Assembly (NCBI RefSeq): GCF_006385135.1
Contig: NZ_CP041025.1
Location: 3,007,501 to 3,071,500, forward strand
From: Paremcibacter congregatus
GTDB lineage: Bacteria; Pseudomonadota; Alphaproteobacteria; Sphingomonadales; Emcibacteraceae
Direction: 5' to 3'
Length of the DNA: 64,000 bases
The notes below the pieces were generated by a model, which worked only from the letters and a program-made list of their open reading frames with translations, was not told the origin of the DNA and did no database searches. Made by a program: the position numbers and the translations under genes. The stretch's first letter is position 1. Each line of letters opens with the position of its first letter. This document shows, in pieces, positions 33,530 to 42,253 of the stretch.

Positions 33530-34315
33530 ATGAAAGCCCTTAGTATCGCTGCAACCGGCATGATCGCCCAGCAGCTCAATGTGGAAGTTATTTCCAACAA
33601 CATCGCCAATATGAACACCACCGGTTTCAAACGCCAGCGGGCTGAGTTCCAGGACCTTCTGTACCAGAATATTGAACGGGTGGGGTCGACCTCTTCCGAC
33701 GCCGGGACCATCAATCCCGCCGGGATTCAGGTCGGCGTCGGGGTAAAAACCGGCGGCGTCTATCGCATTACCGAACAAGGCAGTGTGATCGGTACAGAAA
33801 ATCCGCTCGACATGGCCATCAATGGCGCCGGTTATTTCCGGATCACCCTGCCCAGCGGAGAGGATGCCTACACCCGCGCCGGCTCCTTCCAGCTCGGGCC
33901 GACAGGACAGATCGTTACTCTTGAAGGCTACACGGTCGCCCCCGGTCTGACCATTCCCCAGGAAGCCGTCGACGTTTCCATTAATTCACAAGGCGAGGTT
34001 CTGGTCAAATTGTCCGGTCAGGTCGATCCAACCAACCTGGGTCGGATTGAGCTCACCACCTTCCCGAACCCCGCCGGCCTTGAAGCCATTGGCGACAACC
34101 AGTTCCTGGAAACGCCGGCATCGGGCGCCGCCAACGCCGGTGTGCCTAATACGCCGGGTTTTGGCGCCATTCTGCAGAGCTTCCTTGAAAACTCGAACGT
34201 CAATTCCGTCTCGGAAGTCACTTCCCTGATCACCGCCCAGCGGGCCTATGAAATGAACAGTAAAGTGATCAGCACCGCCGATGAAATGATGAGCGTGACA
34301 TCGAACCTGAGATAA
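33530..34315 (+). CDS. flgG: flagellar basal-body rod protein FlgG (distal rod)
   Basis: 261 residues, canonical. QQLNVEVISNNIANMNTTGF, then AGTINPAGIQVGVGVKTGGV (FlgG-specific), AINGAGYFRITLPSGEDAYT and the C-terminal VTSLITAQRAYEMNSKVIST. 47 bases after flgF. Confidence 0.97.
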   Translation: MKALSIAATGMIAQQLNVEVISNNIANMNTTGFKRQRAEFQDLLYQNIERVGSTSSDAGTINPAGIQVGVGVKTGGVYRITEQGSVIGTENPLDMAINGAGYFRITLPSGEDAYTRAGSFQLGPTGQIVTLEGYTVAPGLTIPQEAVDVSINSQGEVLVKLSGQVDPTNLGRIELTTFPNPAGLEAIGDNQFLETPASGAANAGVPNTPGFGAILQSFLENSNVNSVSEVTSLITAQRAYEMNSKVISTADEMMSVTSNLR

Positions 34316-34325
34316 GGATAGCCCC

Positions 34326-35312
34326 ATGAAACGCCAATTACACAATGTCATACGCACAGGGCTTTTTCTGCTCCTCTTCTGGAGCGGCACAACGCCATCC
34401 GCCTTTGGTCTGGCAGAGGTAAAAGCCTCCGCCACCATTGAGGGACCCACCATCACTCTTGGTGACCTGTTCGACAATCTGGACAGCGGCCATGATATCT
34501 GGGTCAGCAATGCCCCGGCCCCGGGCGAACGCACGACCATTTCGACCCGGTATCTGGCCAGCCTCACCCGCCAGCATAATGTCTACTGGCAGAACAGCAG
34601 GGCGGTCGAACATATCGCCATCACCCGCGCCGGGCGCAGCATTAAGTATGCGGCCCTGAAAGACCTGATTGCAGGTGAAATGGAAAGTCGCGGACTGGCA
34701 AACCGCAAAAGCGGTATTCGTTTTGACAACCAGAACACCACCCTGCATCTGCCGGAAAACCGGACAATCGAAGACATCACGGTTCAGGATTTCACTTTTG
34801 ACAAAAAGCACAACAAATTCTCTGCGGAACTATCCTATCCGACAGGCCGCGACCAGTATGAAACCGCCATGATCCACGGCAGCACCTATGTCGCAAGTTT
34901 CGTGCCGGTACTCAACAAGATCATGTCCCCAGGCGACCAGATCAGCGACCGGGATATCAGCTGGGTCAGCATGCCGACCTTACGGATTGGCCGCAATATT
35001 ATCCGTGACAAAAACAACCTCATCGGCATGACGCCGCGGCGCGGGTTATCGGCCCAAACCCCCCTGAAACTGTCAGACCTGAAACGACCACAGATCATCC
35101 GTCGGGGTGAAGCGGTCAGTATCCTGTTCCGGTCCGGGAAAATATCACTCACCGCAACCGGCAAGGCCATCAAGGCTGGCGGACGTGGTGACGTCATCCC
35201 GGTCATGAACCTGAAATCCCACAAAACAGTGGAAGCCATGATTACCGGCCCCAACCAGGTTGAGGTCATCACGGCGCAAACGGATCTGGCGCATCTGAAC
35301 ACGCGCCGTTAA
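34326..35312 (+). CDS. flgA: flagellar basal body P-ring formation chaperone FlgA
   Basis: 328 residues, long for FlgA: a signal peptide (about 1-29) and an extra N-terminal SAF-like segment precede the usual chaperone region (PVLNKIMSPGDQISDRDISW, NLIGMTPRRGLSAQTPLKLS, EAVSILFRSGKISLTATGKA). It assists FlgI assembly in the periplasm. Ten bases after flgG. Confidence 0.92.
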   Translation: MKRQLHNVIRTGLFLLLFWSGTTPSAFGLAEVKASATIEGPTITLGDLFDNLDSGHDIWVSNAPAPGERTTISTRYLASLTRQHNVYWQNSRAVEHIAITRAGRSIKYAALKDLIAGEMESRGLANRKSGIRFDNQNTTLHLPENRTIEDITVQDFTFDKKHNKFSAELSYPTGRDQYETAMIHGSTYVASFVPVLNKIMSPGDQISDRDISWVSMPTLRIGRNIIRDKNNLIGMTPRRGLSAQTPLKLSDLKRPQIIRRGEAVSILFRSGKISLTATGKAIKAGGRGDVIPVMNLKSHKTVEAMITGPNQVEVITAQTDLAHLNTRR

Positions 35313-35349
35313 CGGAACAGACGTTTTATAGAGACGAAGGACAAGTAGA

Positions 35350-36141
35350 ATGACTTATTTTAACATCACAGCGACCGCTCTGAAAGGCCACAGCCGGCCC
35401 TTCCTTATGCTGGTCCTGGCATTCACCCTGCCCGGCTGCAGCGCCATCGACCGGATCGGCGACATTGGCAAGGCCCCGGACCTTGCCCCGATCGAAGCAA
35501 CCCGGGTCGTCCCCCAACAGGCCCTGGCCAGTCAACACGCCATTCAACATGCCCCTGTCCTGCAGCAACGGCACGAGAATACCAAAAATTCTTTATGGCA
35601 GGTGGGGTCGAAGAACTTCTTCAAGGATCAGCGCGCCAGCAGTGTCGGCGACATCCTGACCATTAACATCACCGTGGATGATAAAGCCAGCATTGACAAT
35701 CAAACCACCCGGACCCGGTCAAATTCCGATAACGCCAATGCGGCGAACTTTCTGGGGCTTGAATCAAAACTAGGCGCCATTCTGCCCGACGCCGTTGATC
35801 CCAGCGCCCTGGTCAATATGGGCAGTTCAACATCGAATGTCGGCACAGGCAAGGTCGACCGCAGTGAAAGCATCAACCTGACTCTGGCCGCCGTTGTCAC
35901 CCAGGTTTTGCCCAACGGCAATATGCTGGTCCAGGGCCGCCAGGAAGTTCGGGTCAACTTCGAGGTACGGGAACTGACCGTTGTCGGCGTGATCCGTCCG
36001 GAAGACATCAGTTCCTCCAACACCATCGAGCATACCCAGATAGCCGAGGCCCGTATATCATACGGCGGCCGTGGTCAACTGACTGACGTCCAGCAAGCCC
36101 GTTACGGTTCCCAGTTGTTTGATATCCTGTTCCCGTTCTAG
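35350..36141 (+). CDS. flgH: flagellar L-ring protein FlgH
   Basis: 263 residues. Lipoprotein signal with lipobox LPGC near residues 28-31, then SLWQVGSKNFFKDQRASSVGDILTINI (core FKDQRASSVGDILTINI), NFLGLESKLGAI and the C-terminal RISYGGRGQLTDVQQARYGS. Outer-membrane L-ring subunit. Last gene of flgF-G-A-H, followed by a bidirectional terminator shared with dksA. Confidence 0.96.
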   Translation: MTYFNITATALKGHSRPFLMLVLAFTLPGCSAIDRIGDIGKAPDLAPIEATRVVPQQALASQHAIQHAPVLQQRHENTKNSLWQVGSKNFFKDQRASSVGDILTINITVDDKASIDNQTTRTRSNSDNANAANFLGLESKLGAILPDAVDPSALVNMGSSTSNVGTGKVDRSESINLTLAAVVTQVLPNGNMLVQGRQEVRVNFEVRELTVVGVIRPEDISSSNTIEHTQIAEARISYGGRGQLTDVQQARYGSQLFDILFPF

Positions 36142-36208
36142 GACAAAAATTCCATCTTGTGTTCGGTGGGCCGGCTACGGTCGACCCGCCCTTTCCCGCA
36201 CAAAGAAA

Positions 36209-36241
36209 AAGGACCGCATCAGAAGTATGCGGTCCTTTTTT
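36209..36241. terminator. bidirectional terminator between flgH and dksA
   Basis: 11-bp stem AAGGACCGCAT / ATGCGGTCCTT with a seven-base loop; T-run on the plus strand and TTTTTCTTT on the minus strand. Confidence 0.9.
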
Positions 36242-36289
36242 AATCCGGGTTCACGTCAAAGCGCAAATAGCGGTGCAGACATGAAATCT

Positions 36290-36706
36290 CTAATTGTCGC
36301 GATGAACTTTTTCGTATTTCTCGTGCTCTTCCTGAGCTTCCAGCGTCATCATGGCGATGGGGCGGGCGTCCAGCCGGCTGAGGCTGATCGGCTCTCCAGA
36401 GACTTCACAGTAGCCGTATTCACCACGCTTGATGCGCTCAATGGCGGAATCAATTTTTGAAATCAGCTTGCGCTGCCGGTCACGGGTCCGCAATTCAATG
36501 GACCAGTCAGTCTCAGTCGACGCCCGGTCAGCGATATCCGGCTCTTTCTGGCTGTCTTCCTGAAGGTGGTTCAAGGTTTCCTTGGATTCCCTTAAAATAT
36601 CAGCTTTCCAGTCCAACAGCTTTTTATGAAAATAAGCTTTTTGATTTTCATTCATAAACTCTTCATCAGGTGAAGGTTTATATCCCTCTGGCAGTTTTAT
36701 TTCCAT
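36290..36706 (-). CDS. dksA: RNA polymerase-binding protein DksA
   Basis: 138 residues from the ATG at 36704-36706 (AGAGGT upstream); this gives the usual alphaproteobacterial opening MEIKLPEGYKPSPDEEFMNE. The coiled-coil tip lies around ILRESKETLNHLQEDSQKEP and the C-terminal fold reads GEYGYCEVSGEPISLSRLDA. Only one cysteine of the classical four-Cys zinc site remains, as is common in this class and in DksA2-type proteins. It acts with ppGpp at the RNA polymerase secondary channel. An upstream ATG at 36733 is less likely. Confidence 0.95.
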   Translation of the reverse strand: MEIKLPEGYKPSPDEEFMNENQKAYFHKKLLDWKADILRESKETLNHLQEDSQKEPDIADRASTETDWSIELRTRDRQRKLISKIDSAIERIKRGEYGYCEVSGEPISLSRLDARPIAMMTLEAQEEHEKYEKVHRDN

Positions 36707-36880
36707 CGAAGACCTCTGCGGTGAATCATCCAACTTTGCGCTGCCAAATTACTCAACTCATACACACAATTCAAGCGTTATTATTACCTGACATCAATTA
36801 ATCAGGATTGCCTATATTTTGTAATAAATTGAACATTATAAAAAACACCAGAATGCTGCGGAGAAGTCGCGTGAAGCGCC

Positions 36881-37306
36881 CTATTCCCCTAACATTTCGA
36901 GTTTTGCCAACTCAACCTTCACCCGCAATTCCATATCATCCAGAAGACCATCCAGCGCCGGGTCGAGGGACAACTCCCGCTCCTTAGAAATGATTGTCAC
37001 AACATCTTTAAGTTTATTATGCGGGATTTGCCCCGCCAACAAACCATGCCGGATCACTTCCAGATGCTGCAGGAGGTCTTCAGCATGCACGAGGCCTTTC
37101 GAGCGGCCTTCCGTACTGGTGGGCAGTTCCTGCAGGGACAGTAATGAGCTCACCGATGTTAAAGGTGACGTGCCGCTGGGCGGGGCCGCTGCCGCGGAAT
37201 CGTCAGTCGACATAACTTCGTTAAAGCCTGCCTTGCCAGAACCGCCTTTTTTACTCTTACGCGTCACTCCGGATGGCGAAATCCGTCCTGGTCCTTTAAT
37301 TTCCAT
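36881..37306 (-). CDS. fliX: flagellar assembly regulator FliX
   Basis: 141 residues. MEIKGPGRIS start, a low-complexity middle, then the conserved C-terminus AEDLLQHLEVIRHGLLAGQI and SLDPALDGLLDDMELRVKVE. In Caulobacter FliX links early flagellar assembly to FlbD-dependent activation of sigma-54 promoters. It is divergent from flgI, which here has a sigma-54 type promoter; flbD is not in the window. Confidence 0.92.
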   Translation of the reverse strand: MEIKGPGRISPSGVTRKSKKGGSGKAGFNEVMSTDDSAAAAPPSGTSPLTSVSSLLSLQELPTSTEGRSKGLVHAEDLLQHLEVIRHGLLAGQIPHNKLKDVVTIISKERELSLDPALDGLLDDMELRVKVELAKLEMLGE

Positions 37307-37518
37307 CTAGGTCTCTTTCCAAGTAGGTTAGATCCTATAAATAGCAGATCCTGCATCTGCTTCATAGAGTGAAGGTGCGGCTTTTTTTACCCGGCAAGGC
37401 TTACCGCCTGGTGGAAATATTTTCTACCCTTCCTTCCGCAGTCACCTCTCCCCCTCCCTAGCCCTAAAATATATTACTATATATCAACAACTTAACTTTA
37501 CATCCTTTCCCGGAATTG

Positions 37519-37536
37519 TTGGCATGATTTTCGCAT
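37519..37536 (+). promoter_or_regulatory. sigma-54 type promoter for flgI-flgJ-flgN
   Basis: TTGGCATGATTTTCGCAT; GG and GC are exactly ten bases apart, and it lies 44 bases before the flgI ATG. The -12 element is TCGC where TTGC is consensus. Confidence 0.68.
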
Positions 37537-37579
37537 AAAGAAAGGAGAGATAGTATAAATTTTCTAAAATGGAATAATC

Positions 37580-38719
37580 ATGCGACAGAAGTCATTAATA
37601 CAAAGCCGGCTCAAAAAATACGTCACTCTACTGCTGATCACTCTCATCAGTCTGGGTAACGGCCTGTCGGCACAGGCGGCTTCCCGCATTAAAGACCTGG
37701 TGTCTATTGAAGGCATCCGGGACAACCAATTGGTTGGTTATGGCCTCGTGGTCGGGCTGAACGGCACCGGTGACTCTCTCCGCAACGCTCCTTTTACCGA
37801 ACAAAGTATTGTCGCCATGCTGGAACGGCTCGGCGTTAACACCCGCGGCGCTGAAATGAAGGCCGAAAATGTTGCCGCCGTTATGGTAACCGCCAGCTTG
37901 TCCCCTTTTGCCCGCCCCGGGAATCGTCTTGATATTAATGTCAGCTCCATTGGCGACGCCGATAACCTGCGCGGCGGCACATTGATCGTGACCCCTCTCA
38001 AAGGTGCAGACGGAGAAGTCTATGCCGTGGCTCAGGGGTCCATCCAGGTGTCCGGCTTTTCCGCCGGAGGCGATGCCGGCAGCATCACTCAAGGGGTGCC
38101 CACCGCCGGTCGTATTCCCAATGGCGGCATTGTGGAAAAAGAAGTCAACTATTCCATGCTGACCAAAAAAGAGTTGCATTTATCCCTGCGCACCCCCGAT
38201 TTCACGACATCACGACGCATCGCGAATGTCATTAACAAGGAAATGGGCACCAAGACAGCCATGGCGCTGGACCCCTCAACTGTCCTGATCATCAAGCCTG
38301 AAGCCTATAACAACACTATGGTCGATCTGGTGACTGACCTGGAACAGCTTTATGTCCAGCCGGACCGGAAGGCCAAAGTCGTGGTTGATGAACGATCCGG
38401 TATAATTGTGATCGGCAATGAAGTCCGCGTCAGCGAAGTCGCCATCGCCCAGGGTAACCTGACCATTCGGGTCAATGAAACCCCGCAGGTCTCTCAACCC
38501 AATCCTCTGGGGCAGGGTGAAACGGCCGTCGTCCCTCGGACGGAAGTGGATATCGAAGACGACGCTGGCAAGAAATTTGCCTTGCTTAAACCTGGCGTCA
38601 ATTTGCAGGACCTTGTCGATGGCCTTAACGCGCTCGGCATTGGCCCCCGCGATATGATTGCCATTCTTCAGGCGCTGAAAGTGTCCGGCGCCCTTCATGC
38701 AGAAATCGAGGTCATGTAA
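37580..38719 (+). CDS. flgI: flagellar P-ring protein FlgI
   Basis: 379 residues, canonical. Signal peptide to AQAA (about residue 34), SRIKDLVSIEGIRDNQLVGY, GTGDSLRNAPFTEQSIVAML and the C-terminal LVDGLNALGIGPRDMIAILQ with ALHAEIEVM. Periplasmic P-ring subunit. The stop overlaps the flgJ-like start (TAATG). Confidence 0.97.
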   Translation: MRQKSLIQSRLKKYVTLLLITLISLGNGLSAQAASRIKDLVSIEGIRDNQLVGYGLVVGLNGTGDSLRNAPFTEQSIVAMLERLGVNTRGAEMKAENVAAVMVTASLSPFARPGNRLDINVSSIGDADNLRGGTLIVTPLKGADGEVYAVAQGSIQVSGFSAGGDAGSITQGVPTAGRIPNGGIVEKEVNYSMLTKKELHLSLRTPDFTTSRRIANVINKEMGTKTAMALDPSTVLIIKPEAYNNTMVDLVTDLEQLYVQPDRKAKVVVDERSGIIVIGNEVRVSEVAIAQGNLTIRVNETPQVSQPNPLGQGETAVVPRTEVDIEDDAGKKFALLKPGVNLQDLVDGLNALGIGPRDMIAILQALKVSGALHAEIEVM

Positions 38720-39033
38720 TGGATATGAATTTCCTCAATATTCAGCCCTCCGCTGTCAACCCCAAAAAGGCCCAGACTCCCGGTACGGACTTTGAGAGAA
38801 AGGCCCGGGATACCGCTGACAGTTTTGAAGCGGTTTTCCTGTCGCAAATTCTGAAAAGCATGTCCACTGGCCTGAAAGCCGATGGAGCTTTTAGCGGCGG
38901 CCACGGGGAAGATGTCTTCCGCGATGTCCTCAACGAAGAAATTGGCAAGCAAATCTCGAAAAATGGCGGCATCGGGTTATCAGACGCCGTTTATCGGGAG
39001 ATTTTAAAAACACAGGAAGTAGACTATAAATGA
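38719..39033 (+). CDS. flgJ: rod-binding protein, FlgJ N-terminal-domain type
   Basis: 104 residues corresponding to the FlgJ rod-scaffolding half only: DSFEAVFLSQILKSMSTGLK, FSGGHGEDVFRDVLNEEIGK and GIGLSDAVYREILK. The muramidase half of gammaproteobacterial FlgJ is absent, as usual in alphaproteobacteria. Overlaps flgI by one base and the next gene by four (ATGA). Confidence 0.9.
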   Translation: MDMNFLNIQPSAVNPKKAQTPGTDFERKARDTADSFEAVFLSQILKSMSTGLKADGAFSGGHGEDVFRDVLNEEIGKQISKNGGIGLSDAVYREILKTQEVDYK

Positions 39034-39479
39034 CCCCTCCCCAGCATTCTTCACAAGATCAAAACCTGCTATTGCCGCTGATTGAGATCATGCGCGCCCT
39101 GACCAGAGTGATCTCGGCAGAAATCACCCTGCTGCAGGAACGCCGGCCTCAGGAGATCAAAAGTTACCTGCCCGAAAAGAACAAGCTGATGGCAGCTTAC
39201 CAAAAGGAACTGGCCGATCTTTCTGCCCGTGGCGGTCTTCAGGCCAGCGGCAGCGGCGACGCCATTCGAACCCTGAAACAGGAAACACGCCTGTTTCACG
39301 GCGTTCTTGAACAACATGCCCGTATGACAAAGGCCTTGAAAACAGTTTCCGAACGCATGCTGAAAGCTGTCAGCGACGAAGTCGTGAAGTCCCGCAGCAA
39401 CGCCAGTACATATGGCGCCAACGGTGCAAAATATGTCAATAAGTCAGCGACCTCCATATCCCTGAACCAGAATATCTAA
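39030..39479 (+). CDS. FlgN-like flagellar export chaperone
   Basis: 149 residues, entirely helical: LLPLIEIMRALTRVISAEIT, ALLPEKNKL-like motif (SYLPEKNKLMAAYQKELADL) and LFHGVLEQHARMTKALKTVS. FlgN proteins chaperone FlgK/FlgL hook-filament junction proteins, which are not encoded here. Translationally coupled to the flgJ-like gene and followed by a terminator. Confidence 0.8.
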   Translation: MTPPQHSSQDQNLLLPLIEIMRALTRVISAEITLLQERRPQEIKSYLPEKNKLMAAYQKELADLSARGGLQASGSGDAIRTLKQETRLFHGVLEQHARMTKALKTVSERMLKAVSDEVVKSRSNASTYGANGAKYVNKSATSISLNQNI

Positions 39480-39515
39480 CCCCGATCATAACAAAAAATA
39501 ATGACACAGGATATC

Positions 39516-39541
39516 AGAGGGGCCAAGGCCCCTCTTTTTTA
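39516..39541 (+). terminator. terminator of flgI-flgJ-flgN
   Basis: AGAGGGG / CCCCTCT stem with GGCC-rich apex and a run of T. Confidence 0.88.
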
Positions 39542-39692
39542 GGCTCTCCCTGATGACTTCCCGGCAGATTCCCCTCATTCCATACTGCAAGCTTTGCCCA
39601 CCAACTGGAAGAATCTACCTCACCACACAAGTAATGCCGTTTAGTTTAATTTTTTATCATTTATTTATAATAGGTTATACTAATTACAAAAC

Positions 39693-39708
39693 TGGCACAC
39701 CCTTTGCA
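39693..39708 (+). promoter_or_regulatory. sigma-54 promoter of flagellin 1
   Basis: TGGCACACCCTTTGCA, a near-perfect match to TGGCAC-N5-TTGCA, 71 bases upstream of the flagellin ATG. With the terminator at 39516-39541 this accounts for the 39480-39778 spacer. Confidence 0.88.
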
Positions 39709-39778
39709 TAGTAACCAGTGATTAATGCCCTCGAAGGGCCATACATGTTTAGAATGTAACTCATGGAAGGAGAGCGGA

Positions 39779-40609
39779 ATGGCTTTCTCAGTTAATACAA
39801 ATGCAAGCGCCCTATCGGCGTTGTTGAATTTGAATAATACGACACGGGACCTCGAAAAGACCCAGACCAACATTAATACCGGTTTGAAAATTTCGTCAGC
39901 CAAAGATAATGCCGCGATTTTCTCCATCGCCCAGAAACTACGGGCGGACCTGAGAGGCTATAACGCCGTTAAGCAAAGTCTGGACCGGTCCATCAGCACC
40001 ACCGACATTGCCTTGGCGGCGGCCGGATCCATTTCCGACCTGTTGATTGAAATGAAGGAAAAAACGGTTGCCGCTTCCGATAGCGGTCTGGACGCCACCA
40101 GCCGAACCGCCTTGAATGAAGATTTCGCCGCTCTGCGCGATCAAATCAGCACTATTGTCGCCAATGCGGAGTTTAACGGCACCAACCTGATTGATGCGGG
40201 AACTGATGCTGTTGTGGCCATCACCAACCCGAATGCCACACAAACCATCTCCATCGCGCATCAAAACCTGACTCTGGGGGGGGGTAATGTAGATATCACA
40301 GCAACACAAACCATTACAACCCAGGCCGATGCAACTGTGGCATTGGCAGCCATCACGGCTTCCCTGACAAAGGTCAGCGCCGTTTTGACCAAACTAGGGG
40401 CCGGGGGTAAATCTTTGGAATCACAACGAATTTTTGCTGATAAAATTTCGGATACCATAGAAGTCGGGATCGGGAATCTGGTGGACGCCAACATGGCCAA
40501 GGAAAGCGCCAACCTGCAATCTCTTCAGGTCAAGCAGCAACTTGGCGTTCAGGCGCTCTCGATCGCCAATCAGGCTCCACAATCAATTCTATCTCTCTTT
40601 GGTCAATAA
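39779..40609 (+). CDS. flagellin 1
   Basis: 276 residues from the ATG at 39779 (GGAAGGAGAG upstream). N-terminal D0/D1 motif NASALSALLNLNNTTRDLEK, INTGLKISSAKDNAAIFSIA; C-terminal GIGNLVDANMAKESANLQSL and LGVQALSIANQAPQSILSLF. Only the D0/D1 core with a small central region is present, the short alphaproteobacterial type. It is closely similar to flagellin 2 and lies 90 bases before it. Confidence 0.95.
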   Translation: MAFSVNTNASALSALLNLNNTTRDLEKTQTNINTGLKISSAKDNAAIFSIAQKLRADLRGYNAVKQSLDRSISTTDIALAAAGSISDLLIEMKEKTVAASDSGLDATSRTALNEDFAALRDQISTIVANAEFNGTNLIDAGTDAVVAITNPNATQTISIAHQNLTLGGGNVDITATQTITTQADATVALAAITASLTKVSAVLTKLGAGGKSLESQRIFADKISDTIEVGIGNLVDANMAKESANLQSLQVKQQLGVQALSIANQAPQSILSLFGQ

Positions 40610-40699
40610 AATCAAAGAGAGACTTTGGGGATCGTTAAGCGGCTGGGCTGAATGGCCCACGTGCATAGAAAAATGTACTTACTAGAATAGGAATGAAAA

Positions 40700-41530
40700 A
40701 TGGCTTTTTCCGTCAATACAAATACGAGCGCCCTCTCGGCCCTCTTTAACCTGAACAGCACAACCCGACAACTTGAGAGCACCCAGACCCATATCAATAC
40801 CGGGTTAAAAATATCCTCCGCCAAGGACAATGCCGCCATTTTCTCAATTGCTCAAAAACTGCGGGGCGATTTGAAGGGATATAATGCCGTAAAGCAAAGT
40901 CTTGACAGATCCATCAGCACCACCGACATCGCCCTGGCGGCGGCCGGATCGATTTCTGATCTATTGATTGAAATGAAGGAAAAAGCGACCGCAGCATCGG
41001 ATTCCGGCCTGGACGCCACCAGCCGAACAGCGCTGAACGAAGATTTCATCGCGTTGCGCGATCAGATCACCACGATGGTGAGCAACGCGGAATTCAACGG
41101 CACCAATATGATTGACGCCGGCACGGATGTGGTCACAGCCATCACAAATCCCAGCGCAACACAAACCATCACCATCGCCCATCAAAACATGGCTCTCGGC
41201 GGCGGCATTGTCGACGTCACCGCGACCCAAACAATCGCGACACAGGTAGATGCCTCAGTAACCCTGGCCCTTATCACCGCATCCCTGACCAAGGTCAGCG
41301 CCTCTCTCACCAAACTCGGCGCCGGGGCAAAATCACTTGAAGCACAACGGGTCTTCGCCGACAAAATCGCTGATACGATTGAAGTGGGGATCGGAAATCT
41401 GGTGGACGCCAACATGGCCAAGGAAAGCGCCAACCTTCAAGCGCTTCAGGTCAAGCAGCAGCTGGGGGTTCAGGCCCTGTCCATCGCCAACCAGGCCCCA
41501 CAGTCTATTCTGAATATTTTTGGCGGGTAA
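40700..41530 (+). CDS. flagellin 2
   Basis: 276 residues, same length as flagellin 1 and nearly the same sequence through most of D0/D1 (FSIAQKLR..LKGYNAVKQSLDRS and the C-terminal half). Differences cluster in the middle (for example VTATQTIATQVDASVTL). No clear sigma-54 element lies in the 90-base gap; transcription may continue from flagellin 1. A bidirectional terminator follows. Confidence 0.95.
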   Translation: MAFSVNTNTSALSALFNLNSTTRQLESTQTHINTGLKISSAKDNAAIFSIAQKLRGDLKGYNAVKQSLDRSISTTDIALAAAGSISDLLIEMKEKATAASDSGLDATSRTALNEDFIALRDQITTMVSNAEFNGTNMIDAGTDVVTAITNPSATQTITIAHQNMALGGGIVDVTATQTIATQVDASVTLALITASLTKVSASLTKLGAGAKSLEAQRVFADKIADTIEVGIGNLVDANMAKESANLQALQVKQQLGVQALSIANQAPQSILNIFGG

Positions 41531-41555
41531 CAAACTCACTAAAACATAAACAAAA

Positions 41556-41582
41556 AAGCCTGCATCATTGGATGCAGGCTTT
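41556..41582. terminator. bidirectional terminator between flagellin 2 and flaG
   Basis: GCCTGCATC / GATGCAGGC stem with an ATTG loop; A-run on the left (T on the minus strand) and T-rich on the right. Confidence 0.9.
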
Positions 41583-41617
41583 CTTATACAAACTTATATT
41601 TCTTGATCAAATTCTCA

Positions 41618-42070
41618 TCAGGCTGTTTCATCAACAACAATGCCTTCCAGACCATTCTTTTCCCGAATATATGACAGGAATTTAAGAACTTCCTCTGCCG
41701 GGAACTGGGTAATGACATCGCCGGTATTAACATCAACGCCCTGATAGACGAACCGCCCGGAATCATCATCAAGATTAATACGCAACTTGGTACCCGGGGG
41801 TTTGCTCGGTAATGTGGCGTTAATCAGCTTTTCCGCAGCCTGAAGATACTCCTGCGTACTGCCTGCGCTCAACGACTCCAAGCGCTTATCAGCCGCTTTT
41901 GAAATTGCTGAAGAAACGCTTTCTTTTACACTGTTATCCCTCTGGCGAGGACCTTGAGCTGACTGTATCGTTTCTGCGCCGCCACTTCTGGCTACGCTTT
42001 GTGACACAGCCTCCCTGGGGTCGCCGGTGCCAGTTGATAACGGACTAGTTATGTTAATTCCGTTTACCAT
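41618..42070 (-). CDS. flaG: FlaG-family flagellar protein
   Basis: 150 residues. Disordered N-terminus followed by the FlaG fold: GTKLRINLDDDSGRFVYQGV, DVNTGDVITQFPAEEVLKFL. FlaG proteins influence filament length. The gene lies between flagellin 2 (convergent) and flagellin 3 (same strand, 180 bases upstream). Confidence 0.88.
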   Translation of the reverse strand: MVNGINITSPLSTGTGDPREAVSQSVARSGGAETIQSAQGPRQRDNSVKESVSSAISKAADKRLESLSAGSTQEYLQAAEKLINATLPSKPPGTKLRINLDDDSGRFVYQGVDVNTGDVITQFPAEEVLKFLSYIREKNGLEGIVVDETA

Positions 42071-42190
42071 ATCAACCTCTACATAAACCTATCTTTCTTA
42101 TTTTATCCCAACTCTAGCACTAATACACTATACAAAACCTGTTTCACCTAAAAAAAAATGTGAAAAAGCCAACTAAATAAATTATCTAAA

Positions 42191-42240
42191 AAATAAAAGA
42201 GGTTTTTGGTGAAGGCTTTATTGTTGCCCTCACCAAAACC
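42191..42240 (-). terminator. terminator of flagellin 3
   Basis: On the minus strand GGTTTTGGTGA pairs with TCACCAAAAACC (one bulge), followed by TCTTTTATTTTTT. It is 14 bases after the stop codon. Confidence 0.82.
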
Positions 42241-42253
42241 ATAAGACTGTCTC

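Noticed and set aside
40610-40699. Sigma-54 promoter before flagellin 2
   Set aside because: TGGCCCACGTGCA has GG and GC only seven bases apart; TTTGGGG...AAGC has the right spacing but a poor -12 element.
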